A DNA stretch of 26,229 bases from Syntrophaceae bacterium UBA2192 (GTDB lineage Bacteria > Desulfobacterota > Syntrophia > Syntrophales > UBA2192), in contig DCVI01000181.1 of NCBI GenBank assembly GCA_002327315.1, positions 1 through 26,229 of the forward strand, read 5' to 3'. The notes below the pieces were generated by a model. It was not told where the DNA came from. It ran no database searches and saw nothing but the letters and a program-made list of their open reading frames with translations. Shown one piece after another: positions 16,145 through 24,302 of the stretch. Position numbers and translations under genes: made by a program. Each line of letters starts with the position of its first letter. Positions within the stretch are counted from its first letter, which is position 1.

Positions 16145-17113
16145 TCACAGGCATGGTACGGCCTGAAGCTCCTCCAGACTCCCCCTGTCTTTCCGGGTTG
16201 CCTGATCCAGGATTTCCCTGAGATGGATCATCGAATCCCCTGTGAACTCGAAGTAGCGGCTGCGAAGCTCCATGATCATCATCCCGTTGTACGCATCCGA
16301 AAAGGTTTCGATCATGGATTTGAGAGGGATTTCCCCCCAGCCGACGGGCATGTGGGCATCTCCGCGTCCGAAGGGGACAAGGTGGGTCTGTTTCTTTTCG
16401 TTGTGGTAAATCGCGTGCCCGAAATTGTCATGAACGTGCGAGTGGGCGATGAGACCGCAGAGGTTTTCCGCTGCGTCAACCGGGTCGAAGTCATAGTATC
16501 TGGCCGCCATGAACAGATGCCCGGTGTCCAGATTGACACGCACATTCGGGCGCGCGATTCGGGAGACCTGCTCTTTGAGTTTTTCCGGGTATTCCGCGTA
16601 GCAGTAGGGAGAGTGATAGAGATAGGGGCGGGCATTTTCGACGCAGATGACCACATCGGGGAACTCGTCTGCAAGATCCCGCAGGGCGCTGGCCTCGCCG
16701 TCGAGCAGGGATGTCCTTTCGGCCTCGGTGAACTCCGCGTACCCGGGGATGGAGAAGTCTTCCTCCGGGACAAAACGGCCCGCGTGGTAAACGAGGATTC
16801 CCGATCCGATCTCCGAGGCGAACTCCAGGCTTGCCCGGAACACATGGAAGTGCAGTGCCCCGTAACGTCGATCCATGAGATTCAGGGGATTCGGAGCATG
16901 GATGCTGTAAGTAAAACTGAAATCCCGGAGGATCGACTTAATTTCGGTAACCCGGGCGCGATTCAGGCGCCCGTGAACGATCGCATCGAGCCCGTGCACG
17001 GGCAACTCCACAGCCTCGAGTCCCAACCCGGCGAAATGGTTGAGGTCCTGGCGCAACAGCTTGAGCTTCCCGTCTATGCGAACTTCATCGATTTTACTTC
17101 CTACCTTAACCAT
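16145..17113 (-). CDS. TIM-barrel metalloenzyme (endonuclease IV / xylose isomerase-like) ending the phn operon
   Basis: The 322-residue protein belongs to the AP-endonuclease-2 / sugar-phosphate isomerase superfamily. Residues H72, H110, E159 (VENAR), D196 and H199 (NLDTGH), H226 (HVHDN), D252 and H254 (D-x-H-x3-G-x-G) and E282 (MELR) line up in order and spacing with the nine zinc ligands of E. coli endonuclease IV. It overlaps phnM by 13 nt and has GGAGG 10 nt before the ATG. The operon lacks phnP and phnN, so it may open the cyclic phosphate left by C-P lyase, or act on the ribose bisphosphate product. Function is inferred from context and ligands; an isomerase role is the main alternative. 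Confidence 0.8.
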   Translation of the reverse strand: MVKVGSKIDEVRIDGKLKLLRQDLNHFAGLGLEAVELPVHGLDAIVHGRLNRARVTEIKSILRDFSFTYSIHAPNPLNLMDRRYGALHFHVFRASLEFASEIGSGILVYHAGRFVPEEDFSIPGYAEFTEAERTSLLDGEASALRDLADEFPDVVICVENARPYLYHSPYCYAEYPEKLKEQVSRIARPNVRVNLDTGHLFMAARYYDFDPVDAAENLCGLIAHSHVHDNFGHAIYHNEKKQTHLVPFGRGDAHMPVGWGEIPLKSMIETFSDAYNGMMIMELRSRYFEFTGDSMIHLREILDQATRKDRGSLEELQAVPCL

Positions 17114-18264
17114 GTGGAAAACACCTCCCTACCCTCGACAAATGTTTTCATAATGCGGGGGATGCCGTCGCCGTTTTTCACGATGACCAGATCGGCCAGC
17201 TTCCCTTCCTCAAGAGAACCCGTCTCGTTTGCCAGTCCCAGAGCGCGGGCCGGATGCAAGCTCGTCATATTTACAGCCTCGTGAAGAGGCAGTAGTTTAA
17301 GACGATCCAAAGTGAAGACGGCATGCAGCATGGCCATGGGGGCGTAATCGGAGCAGATGATGTCCCCGCACCCTGCCGAGATGGCGTCCCGGGCGCTGAG
17401 ATTCCGGGACTGCGAATTCCCGCGGACGATGTTGGGCGCTCCCAGGCACACGAAAAGACCTTTTCCGCGGGCTGCCTGAACGGTCTCCATGTTGACGGGG
17501 AACTCGGAGATGCGAATGTGCTGCTCGGAGAGCCACTCGATCTTCTCCCGGCAGTCGTCATCATGGGAAGCCATGGGAATGGAAAGCGAGCGGCAGAGAC
17601 GTGTGATGTGATCGACGTGGCCCTTTACGAATCTGCGGGCATTGACCTTTCGATCGATGATCTTTTTGATCTCCTCGTCGTTCTTCCTGTAGACGGCTTG
17701 GTAGTAGTTTTTGAAAGCCAGGACCTCCCGAAACTGACCCTGCCCGGGGGTGTGGTCCATGAGCGAAAGCAGATGGATCTTTCCAGCACCCAGCAGCGAC
17801 TCCAGCCGAGGCAAAGCAGCGCCGTCAGTGATCTCGAAGCGCGCATGGATCTTGGTGCGCACATGAAGGCGCTTCGCCGCATGATGGACTTTCGTGATGA
17901 TTTCGGCGGCCATGGTGTTCGAGCGGACGCCGATTTCGTTCTCGGCAAAGGAAATGGAGTGATACGTGGTCGTCACTCCGCAGGCAGCAAGCTTTTTGTC
18001 AAGTTCGCAGACGACGATATCCAGAGGGAAGAGCGCGTTTGGCCGCGGCTCCAGGTCCTTCTCAAGAGCATCGCTGTGCATGTCGATGAACCCCGGCAGG
18101 AGCCATCCGCCCCCTGCGTCGAGCCTTTCACCGCCGTTCGGGATGGAACCCTCACGGATCTTGTGGAGGCGCCCCTCGCATACGATGGCGGAAGCGCCCT
18201 CCAGGATACCCGCGGGCGTCACGATTCGCGCGTTTTCGATGATGAAGTCCTTATGCTCTTCCAT
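17101..18264 (-). CDS. phnM: Triphosphate hydrolase PhnM of the C-P lyase pathway
   Basis: This 387-residue amidohydrolase-fold enzyme removes pyrophosphate from alpha-D-ribose 1-methylphosphonate 5-triphosphate to give the PhnJ substrate. Visible metal-site features are GFIDMHSDALEKD (H63, D65), the K-x-HARFE region, MASHDDDC and CSDYAPMAML. The frame extends to 18342, but the ATG at 18264 is chosen: GGAG lies 8 nt before it and the family start matches. It overlaps the end of phnL by 14 nt and is overlapped by the TIM-barrel gene by 13 nt. Confidence 0.94.
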   Translation of the reverse strand: MEEHKDFIIENARIVTPAGILEGASAIVCEGRLHKIREGSIPNGGERLDAGGGWLLPGFIDMHSDALEKDLEPRPNALFPLDIVVCELDKKLAACGVTTTYHSISFAENEIGVRSNTMAAEIITKVHHAAKRLHVRTKIHARFEITDGAALPRLESLLGAGKIHLLSLMDHTPGQGQFREVLAFKNYYQAVYRKNDEEIKKIIDRKVNARRFVKGHVDHITRLCRSLSIPMASHDDDCREKIEWLSEQHIRISEFPVNMETVQAARGKGLFVCLGAPNIVRGNSQSRNLSARDAISAGCGDIICSDYAPMAMLHAVFTLDRLKLLPLHEAVNMTSLHPARALGLANETGSLEEGKLADLVIVKNGDGIPRIMKTFVEGREVFSTWLR

Positions 18265-18952
18265 GGGGCACGCTCCCGTTTCCCAGGACGAGAACTCGAT
18301 CGGCAACGGATTGCATGAGTTCACGGTCATGGAATATGCCAATCATCGACGTTCCCGTCTGCTTCAGCTCCCTGAGCATCTCGATCACGATCTTTTCCGA
18401 CCCCTTGTCGAGAGAGGCAGTTGGCTCGTCGATAAGGAGGAGGCGTGGCGTCCAGATGACGGCCCGGGCGATATTGATGCGCTGCTGCTCGCCGCCGCTG
18501 AAGGTGGCCGGATAAGCATCGAAGAGATAGGAGGGAATGCGGAGGCGCTCGAGGAGCGCCCTTGCTTTCGACCTGGCTTGCAACGGCTCCATCCCTCGAC
18601 GCAGAAGCGGCTCGGCCACGACGTCGAGGGCGGAAACCCTGGGGATAACCCGGAGGAACTGGGATACATGGCCGATCTCCCGGTGTCGGAGACGGAGGAA
18701 GTCCTGCTCGGGCATGCTCTCGAGTCTCACGGATTCGCCGTCATCGGGGGTATAGGCGACTTCGCCCGACGTGGGCAGATAGGTCCGGTATATGCACTTC
18801 AGAACAGAGCTCTTCCCCGAGCCGCTGGGTCCTGAAAGTCCCAGAAACTCACCCTGGCAGAGGTGAAAAGAGACATCCCGGAACCCCTCGATGGCTTTAC
18901 CGCCAAGATTGTGGATTGTGAATGTTTTTGAGAGCCTGTTGACATGGAGCAT
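18251..18952 (-). CDS. phnL: C-P lyase accessory ABC ATPase PhnL
   Basis: The 233-residue ATPase has Walker A GPSGSGKSS (41-49), signature FSGGEQQR and Walker B LLLIDEPTASLD. Unlike a transporter ATPase it has no cognate permease; PhnL is known to associate with the PhnGHIJ-PhnK core. SQFLRVIPRVSALDVVAEPL is characteristic of PhnL. It starts 18 nt after phnK and overlaps phnM by 14 nt. Confidence 0.93.
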   Translation of the reverse strand: MLHVNRLSKTFTIHNLGGKAIEGFRDVSFHLCQGEFLGLSGPSGSGKSSVLKCIYRTYLPTSGEVAYTPDDGESVRLESMPEQDFLRLRHREIGHVSQFLRVIPRVSALDVVAEPLLRRGMEPLQARSKARALLERLRIPSYLFDAYPATFSGGEQQRINIARAVIWTPRLLLIDEPTASLDKGSEKIVIEMLRELKQTGTSMIGIFHDRELMQSVADRVLVLGNGSVPHGRA

Positions 18953-18970
18953 CGGCGATTCATTCCTTCT

Positions 18971-19822
18971 TCAGAGTTGCGAATTCACCAGAAGCTGTGT
19001 GTAAGGATGCTGGGGATCCTCGAGGATCTGGTCTGTAAGACCCATCTCGACCACCCGCCCGTAGCGCATGACGAGGGTCCTCTGGCACAGCAGGCGTATG
19101 ACACCCAGGTCGTGGGACACAACAATCATCGAGAGATGAAATTCCCGCTGAAGTCCGCGAATCAAGTCGAGGACCCGCGCCTGGACCGAGAGATCGAGGC
19201 CCGTTGTCACCTCGTCGAGCAGCAGGATCTTCGGATTGTTGGAGAGGGCCTTCGCGATCTGAACGCGTTGCTGCATACCCCCGCTGAAACGGCTAGGCGG
19301 CTCATCCATCCTCTGAACGGGGATTTCCGTCTTCTCGAGAAGTCCGGCCGCTCGCTCCCGGATTCTGCCCACATGCCTCCAACCGGCCGCAAGGAGCTTC
19401 TCGGCAATATTCCCCCCGGCGCTGATATCCATGCGGAGCCCGAGATTCGGGTTCTGGTACACGATTCCCATGGTCCGGTCGCGGACCCCTTTCTTCTGGT
19501 AGGAGCTGGCGCTGAGGAGGTTGCCGTCAACTCGCACACCTCCGTCGCCGGGGTGATGGCCATTGAGATAGAAGGCCCCCGCCGTGGCATCCCAGTCGAA
19601 GTGAAGGAGCCTCACGAGGGAGCTCTTACCTGAACCGCTTTCCCCGACGACACCGAGCACTTCGCCCTCGTAGAGGTCGAAGGTCACATCGGCGCAGGCC
19701 ACGACGGAGCCGCAGCTGGTGCACAGATTGCCGCCATGTTCGGGACCCGTCAAGACAAGACACTCGTGGCACCCCTTGCCGAAGACCTTCGTAAGCCCTT
19801 CCACTCTGACCATGGGTTCCAT
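18971..19822 (-). CDS. phnK: C-P lyase ABC ATPase PhnK with an inserted Cys4 motif
   Basis: The 283-residue protein is longer than E. coli PhnK (about 252). It has Walker A GESGSGKSS (60-68), signature FSGGMQQR, Walker B ILLLDEVTTGLD (Val replaces the usual Pro after the catalytic Glu) and DPQHPYTQLLV at the C-terminus. Between the first strand and Walker A lies C18-x2-C21-x12-C34-x2-C37, a zinc-ribbon-like insertion; a second insertion follows the first nucleotide-binding strand. PhnK docks on PhnJ in the C-P lyase complex. The ATG at 19822 is chosen because it overlaps the phnJ stop as ATGA with AGAGG 8 nt upstream; a GTG at 19831 would add three residues. Confidence 0.92.
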   Translation of the reverse strand: MEPMVRVEGLTKVFGKGCHECLVLTGPEHGGNLCTSCGSVVACADVTFDLYEGEVLGVVGESGSGKSSLVRLLHFDWDATAGAFYLNGHHPGDGGVRVDGNLLSASSYQKKGVRDRTMGIVYQNPNLGLRMDISAGGNIAEKLLAAGWRHVGRIRERAAGLLEKTEIPVQRMDEPPSRFSGGMQQRVQIAKALSNNPKILLLDEVTTGLDLSVQARVLDLIRGLQREFHLSMIVVSHDLGVIRLLCQRTLVMRYGRVVEMGLTDQILEDPQHPYTQLLVNSQL

Positions 19823-20697
19823 CAGCGGCACCTCTTGTCACAGTACCCCGTGTCGGAGCAGTACCAGGCCCTGCGACCCGATTCGTCGTCGATGATCTCG
19901 TCGAGGAACGTCTCCCTGGACCCGCAGCGAGCGCAGGCCGCACCGTTGAAGTCCTCGACCCGGAACCGGTAATCCTCAAATTCGAGCGGCTCCACTCGTG
20001 TGTAAGGGGGAATGGCGTAGATGCGTTTTTCTCGGCCGGCGCCGAAGAGACAGAGAGTCTCCGCCATGTGGAGTTTGGGAACATCCCAGCGGGGGATGGG
20101 GCTGGGGTCCATGATGTGACGGCCGTTCACCATGACGGGATAGCGATAGCCGATGCTGATCTCGCCAAACTTGACAATGTCCTCGTAGAGATAGAGCCAC
20201 ATGCGGCTGTAGTCCGCCTCGGCGTGCATCCTTCGTGTCTCCGCCTCCGAGGGTTCCACTTCCCTGAGTGCCTCGGGGTAGGGGACCTGCAGGACGAGGA
20301 TCTGCTTTTCTGTCATGGGTTCCTCGGGTATGCGGTGCCGAGTCTGGATGACTGTGGCATCGAGGGTGTCGCTCGTGATCTTCACGCCCGTCACAAAATT
20401 GATGAAGCGCTTGATGTTCACGGCATTCACACTGCCGTCGCATCCTTGGTCGATCACCTTGAGGCAGTCCTCGGCGACGATGATCGAAAGCGTGATCTGA
20501 AGGCCGCCCGTGCCCCAGCCTCTTGCGATGGGCAGTTCCCGCGATCCGAAGGGCACCTGATAGCCGGGAATGGCGACGGCCTTCAAGACCTTTCGCCTGA
20601 TCTCCCGCTTTGACCCCTCGTCGAGAAAGGCAAAATTGTAAGGCGCCGTTTCGGTGCTATTCCCGATGCGGCTGGCCTTCCAGTCTCTCAGCTTCAT
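19822..20697 (-). CDS. phnJ: C-P lyase radical-SAM catalytic subunit PhnJ
   Basis: The 291-residue subunit cleaves the carbon-phosphorus bond of ribose 1-alkylphosphonate 5-phosphate, giving an alkane and 5-phosphoribosyl 1,2-cyclic phosphate. The iron-sulfur motif C255-x2-C258-x21-C280 and the following C286 match E. coli C241, C244, C266 and C272. IPGYQVPFG places the radical glycine at G45, and GWGTGG follows. One extra Cys (C290) sits near the end. The N-terminus is ~14 residues longer than in E. coli. AGGAGG lies 3 nt before the ATG, inside phnI, with which it overlaps by 41 nt. Confidence 0.97.
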   Translation of the reverse strand: MKLRDWKASRIGNSTETAPYNFAFLDEGSKREIRRKVLKAVAIPGYQVPFGSRELPIARGWGTGGLQITLSIIVAEDCLKVIDQGCDGSVNAVNIKRFINFVTGVKITSDTLDATVIQTRHRIPEEPMTEKQILVLQVPYPEALREVEPSEAETRRMHAEADYSRMWLYLYEDIVKFGEISIGYRYPVMVNGRHIMDPSPIPRWDVPKLHMAETLCLFGAGREKRIYAIPPYTRVEPLEFEDYRFRVEDFNGAACARCGSRETFLDEIIDDESGRRAWYCSDTGYCDKRCR

Positions 20698-21778
20698 AAA
20701 CCTCCTGCGCCTTTCTCAGCCGGTCGAGATCCGACTGGAAATCGACATAGTGGGGAAGTTTCCAGTGATTGCAGAACCCCATGGACTCGATCCCATCGAC
20801 GTGGGAGAGGACAAACTCTCCGTTCTCCGCAGGGCATGTGGCCCGTTCGGCCTGTATGGCCCGGTCGAGGATGGCCATGGAGATGGCCTTGACTTCGTTC
20901 TGGCCGAAGCACAGACCGTATCCCAGGGTAAACTTAGGACCGCCCTCCCGGTCTGTGAACCGGGCGAGCACCTCCGCCTCTGTGACCTTCACCTCCCCGG
21001 CAAGGCAGGGCTCGCCGGTGTAGGGGTGCCGGATGCGCAGTGGAATGTAGCCCACCCTCAACTCCCCGATCGTGGGGTGAATGTTCCCATAGCCCCGCAT
21101 GCTCGAGTATGCCAAAAGCAGCAATCCGCCTGTCTCACCCCTGGCCATGGTCTGAAGTGCGGCGCTGCGCTGTGCGGGAAAGGTGATCGATTGCCGTGTG
21201 ATATCGAAAATGCCATTGCCGTTCTCCCGCCGTTCTCTGCGGGGCACCTCCTTGAGAAGACCTTCCCTGCGCAGGATGTCCACGATCTTGGGAAATTCGT
21301 CAGGGATCGGTTCATGACTGAGCTTATCCTTGAGCAAATCCCTGACGACTTGCTCCTTCCTCGACCGCTTTTCTTCGAGAAGCTCAAAGTCGAGAAGACG
21401 AAGCGTATAGTCGGCCGTCGAGCCCAGGACCTGGCCGCCGGGCACATCCTTGAAGGCAGCGGAGATGCGTCTGATAATTCTCATGTCGCGCGTTGATTGG
21501 GGCAGTGAATACCCGATCCTCGGCCTGGTCGTCCGGTAGGCCCGCAGCAGGAATGACGCCTCGAGCGTGTCGCCCGCTGACTGCTTGATGGCCAGTGCCG
21601 CGAGGTCCGGCGCATAGAGAGACCCTTCACCCATCACACGGTCCACGAGGAGGTAGAGCTGCTCACGGATCTGTTCGATCTCGAGGGGTTGGGAGCCCCC
21701 CTTGATCCTCTCGTAGTGGAAATTCTTACAGGCGTTCTCGATTGCCTCGGTCCCGCCTTTGACGGCTACATAACCCAT
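20657..21778 (-). CDS. phnI: C-P lyase core subunit PhnI
   Basis: The 373-residue PhnI (E. coli about 354) with PhnG, PhnH and PhnL transfers the phosphonate onto ATP, displacing adenine. It starts with the family-typical MGYVAVKGGTEAI and carries YARFTDREGG-like, LGYGLCFGQNEVKAISMAILDR and HVDGIESMGFCNHWKLPHYVDFQ signatures near the C-terminus. It starts directly after the phnH stop and overlaps phnJ by 41 nt. Confidence 0.96.
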   Translation of the reverse strand: MGYVAVKGGTEAIENACKNFHYERIKGGSQPLEIEQIREQLYLLVDRVMGEGSLYAPDLAALAIKQSAGDTLEASFLLRAYRTTRPRIGYSLPQSTRDMRIIRRISAAFKDVPGGQVLGSTADYTLRLLDFELLEEKRSRKEQVVRDLLKDKLSHEPIPDEFPKIVDILRREGLLKEVPRRERRENGNGIFDITRQSITFPAQRSAALQTMARGETGGLLLLAYSSMRGYGNIHPTIGELRVGYIPLRIRHPYTGEPCLAGEVKVTEAEVLARFTDREGGPKFTLGYGLCFGQNEVKAISMAILDRAIQAERATCPAENGEFVLSHVDGIESMGFCNHWKLPHYVDFQSDLDRLRKAQEVYEAERLEGQPHRE

Positions 21779-22378
21779 TCAATGCTCCTTGATTTCAATC
21801 GTCGTTGACCGGGGAAGAGCCATGACCCTGCCGCCCTGGTCGATGAAAAGGGCGTCTACGCCCAGGGGATATTCGCTGTTGATCTCCTTCAGGTAGGCCA
21901 GTTCCCGGAGTTCGATCCCTTTAAGGGGGGCTGTAACGATCTCCTCTCGGATGCCGGGGCCCGTGAAGGCTAACAGCGGCTTTCCCTCCGCTTTGAGCAA
22001 CAGTGACGGCAGGGAGAAGATCACCGTGGCGGACAGGTCGGGGTACTCCAGGGTTCCCCGCTGTGCCTTCAGGATTTCACCGTGACTGTGTCCGTCGGGC
22101 ACGATGATGTAGTCGGCAGAAGCAATGTCTGCCGCCTTGCTCTTCGTCTTATCGAAAATCATTCGCTCCAGTTCCTTGCCCGTGCCGTCTCCGACGACAC
22201 AGAAGGTCACTTCATGATCGAGAACGGTCCTGAGCACATGGATCAACGAGCTCCAGCGGTCGCTCTCAGGATGCTGGACGCCCACGGAATAAGTCCGGCC
22301 GGGCCGGCTCACGGCCTGGAGAACCCGTCGGAAGACTTTTTGGAGGATGATTTCCTCGTGGCTCGGTTTCATGATCAT
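21779..22378 (-). CDS. phnH: C-P lyase core subunit PhnH
   Basis: The 199-residue PhnH is a PLP-transferase-like fold subunit of the PhnGHIJ core. Typical features are VFRRVLQAVSRPG near the N-terminus, LLKAEGKPLLAFTGPGIRE, YPLGVDALFIDQGGRVMALPRST at the end. Its ATG overlaps the phnG stop as ATGA. An internal Met two codons later is possible. Confidence 0.94.
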   Translation of the reverse strand: MIMKPSHEEIILQKVFRRVLQAVSRPGRTYSVGVQHPESDRWSSLIHVLRTVLDHEVTFCVVGDGTGKELERMIFDKTKSKAADIASADYIIVPDGHSHGEILKAQRGTLEYPDLSATVIFSLPSLLLKAEGKPLLAFTGPGIREEIVTAPLKGIELRELAYLKEINSEYPLGVDALFIDQGGRVMALPRSTTIEIKEH

Positions 22379-22824
22379 CCCTTCGGCATCGTCTCGAAAT
22401 TCACTTTTGTGCTGGCGAGAAGGTCAGACGCCCGTCGGCTTGCAGCGGTCTGCTTTTTTGCCTCAACGGAAAGGATTCTTTCGATCCTTCCGACAAGCGC
22501 CATATCGCCGCCGGCAAGGATGACCTCGACGGCCGCCCGGACCATGGCTTTTTCCGGCTCGTTACCCATGACGATTGCGTAGCCACGCCGGCCGCAATAA
22601 TCCACTTCGGCCTCCGTCACCAGAACCTCGCCCATATGAAAATCGTTCTCCGAGGCATCGCGTGCCGTCATCATGAGGAAACCTGTTTCGGGCCCCCTCC
22701 GGACAACAATATTCTCCCTGGAAAGGATCTGAAGGAGACGCTCGACGGCACGGCCGTCCATCCGGACGAGGACGGACTGCCATTTGTCACTGGAGCGGCT
22801 ACCCTCAAGGCCGGTTAGTTTCAT
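22375..22824 (-). CDS. phnG: C-P lyase core subunit PhnG
   Basis: The 149-residue protein matches the family length (150 in E. coli). It carries RRGPETGFLMMTARD, GEVLVTEAEV and GYAIVMGNEPEKAMVRAAVEV, typical of PhnG. The open frame reaches 22965, but the start at 22824 has GGAG 4 nt upstream and gives the normal N-terminus. It overlaps the GNAT gene by 20 nt, showing that the acetyltransferase is part of the same operon. Confidence 0.93.
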   Translation of the reverse strand: MKLTGLEGSRSSDKWQSVLVRMDGRAVERLLQILSRENIVVRRGPETGFLMMTARDASENDFHMGEVLVTEAEVDYCGRRGYAIVMGNEPEKAMVRAAVEVILAGGDMALVGRIERILSVEAKKQTAASRRASDLLASTKVNFETMPKG

Positions 22825-23344
22825 TAGTCTCCACCTCGATGAGAAAACTGTATCCATGTCGTTCGAACCCGATGGATTTGTAGAAACGGTGGGCCTCATC
22901 GCGATGGCGGTTGCTGGAGAGAACGAGCTTGTAGCAGTTTTTCGCTCGGGCAAGCTCCATGGCAAAGGCCATCATTCGACGACCGATTCCCCGGCCGCGC
23001 CAGTTGCTTTGGACAATGACATCCTCGATAACCGCCGAAGGGGCTCCGAGATGCCCGAGGTTGTCCATGATGAGAAGGGCAAAGACGCCCACGACAATGC
23101 CCTCAAAGTCGGCCACATAGAGCCCGTAATCCGGATATGTCCTCATTGTCCGGTATATCCGTTCCGCTTCCCCGACCGTAAGCACACGTCCGTCATCCAT
23201 CCCCAGTTGTTCGAAGAGTCGGAGAAGACTGGGTAGATCCCTTTCCGTTGCTTCGCGGATCTGTAGAATGTCGTTCAAAGGGCAGCCCTTCTCGACAGGG
23301 ATATCTATTCTCTTGTCGTATTGCCGTTCGATTTCGGCTCTCAT
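22805..23344 (-). CDS. GNAT acetyltransferase inside the phn operon (PhnO-like)
   Basis: The 179-residue protein has a GNAT fold with the acetyl-CoA loop RGRGIG (116-121) and the C-terminal SSNRHRDEAHRFY...GFE, which resembles E. coli PhnO (STNVKRHDAHRFY). PhnO acetylates aminoalkylphosphonates such as 2-aminoethylphosphonate derivatives, aiding their use. Here the gene sits between phnE and phnG, the position that phnF holds in E. coli, and has ~27 extra N-terminal residues. GGAG is 8 nt before the ATG; it follows phnE by 13 nt and overlaps phnG by 20 nt. GNAT membership is firm; the phosphonate substrate is inferred. Confidence 0.85.
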   Translation of the reverse strand: MRAEIERQYDKRIDIPVEKGCPLNDILQIREATERDLPSLLRLFEQLGMDDGRVLTVGEAERIYRTMRTYPDYGLYVADFEGIVVGVFALLIMDNLGHLGAPSAVIEDVIVQSNWRGRGIGRRMMAFAMELARAKNCYKLVLSSNRHRDEAHRFYKSIGFERHGYSFLIEVETNETNRP

Positions 23345-23357
23345 ATCAATTCTCCAA

Positions 23358-24215
23358 TCACGTGTATCGCTTCCTGAAAACGGCGCTCAGCCGGTCCACC
23401 GCGGCAACCGTCAGGATAATGATGATCAAAATAGTGGTCACGTCATGGTTCTCGTAGCTCCGCAGCTTGTCGTAGAGGTAGACGCCAATCCCGCCCGCGC
23501 CTGTGAAACCAAGAATCGTCGCCGAGCGGACGTCGGACTCGAATCGGTAGAGCGTCATGGAGACCAGGAATGGCGTGATCTGGGGAATCACAGCGTAGCG
23601 AATGACTTTGATGGAACCGGCTCCCGTCGCCATCAGGGCTGCGATGGGCTCCTGCTGAGCATTTTCGATTCCCTCGGAAAAGAGCTTGATGAGCACTCCC
23701 GATGTGTGAATTCCCAGTGCGAGAATTCCCGGCATGGGACCGAGTCCGACGGCTGACACGAAGATGAGAGCCCAGACCAGCTCATTGATGGAGCGGGAGA
23801 GGTTGCCGAAGAAACGGATGGACGTATAGAGGATCTTGCGGATAAGTGCGAAAAAGGGCCGTTCACCGGGGATGATGATTTCGAGGGTATTACGTGAGGC
23901 GAGGAAAGCCAGGGGAAAGGCGATCACCACCGAAAGGATCAGGGCGAGGACGGCCATCTGGACCGTCTCAAGCATGGAGAGCATGTATCGGGTTGTTCTC
24001 GGCACGTTCACGGCGGGCGGAAAAAAGCCGCTCCCTTCGATTTCGGGATTCCCCCCGATGTAGACAAGCATATTCTGCCAGCCGTCGAGGAGCGCACCGA
24101 TGCTCATCTGCGTTGCTTTCCAGCTCCAGAGGATCACGACCAGAAAGACAGCGCACATGACGATGTTGTAGGCTCTGAATGGGTTTGTCTGTCGTTTGAT
24201 TTCCGCTAGCAACAT
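23358..24215 (-). CDS. phnE: Phosphonate ABC transporter permease PhnE
   Basis: The 285-residue permease has about six membrane helices, the first at ~18-35. Family features include RSINELVWALIFVSAVGLGPMPGILALGIHTSGVLIKLFSE and the EAA region GAGSIKVIRYAVIPQITPFLVSMTLYRFESDVRSATILG. It forms the channel for phosphonates bound by PhnD. It is separated from phnD by 87 nt holding a hairpin, and is followed by the GNAT gene after 13 nt. Confidence 0.95.
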   Translation of the reverse strand: MLLAEIKRQTNPFRAYNIVMCAVFLVVILWSWKATQMSIGALLDGWQNMLVYIGGNPEIEGSGFFPPAVNVPRTTRYMLSMLETVQMAVLALILSVVIAFPLAFLASRNTLEIIIPGERPFFALIRKILYTSIRFFGNLSRSINELVWALIFVSAVGLGPMPGILALGIHTSGVLIKLFSEGIENAQQEPIAALMATGAGSIKVIRYAVIPQITPFLVSMTLYRFESDVRSATILGFTGAGGIGVYLYDKLRSYENHDVTTILIIIILTVAAVDRLSAVFRKRYT

Positions 24216-24240
24216 CCGTTGGTTCCATTCCGGGTGGTGA

Positions 24241-24268
24241 AGGGACAGGGCGAAATCACCCTGCCCCT
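24241..24268 (-). terminator. Intercistronic hairpin between phnD and phnE
   Basis: In the minus-strand RNA, AGGGGCAGGG pairs with CCCTGTCCCT through ten pairs including a G-U, with two more inner pairs (U-G, G-C) and an AUUU loop. No T-run follows, so it is more likely a 3' stabiliser or attenuator of the binding-protein message than a full terminator. The G-U pairs exist only in the minus-strand RNA, which fits an RNA role on that strand. Confidence 0.65.
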
Positions 24269-24302
24269 TCTGCAGGGGGATGACTTCCGGGGGAGCGGAA
24301 GA

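Noticed and set aside
16223..18318. Long plus-strand frames opposite the TIM-barrel gene and phnM
   Set aside because: Antisense shadows of recognised genes; no start signal and no recognisable domain.
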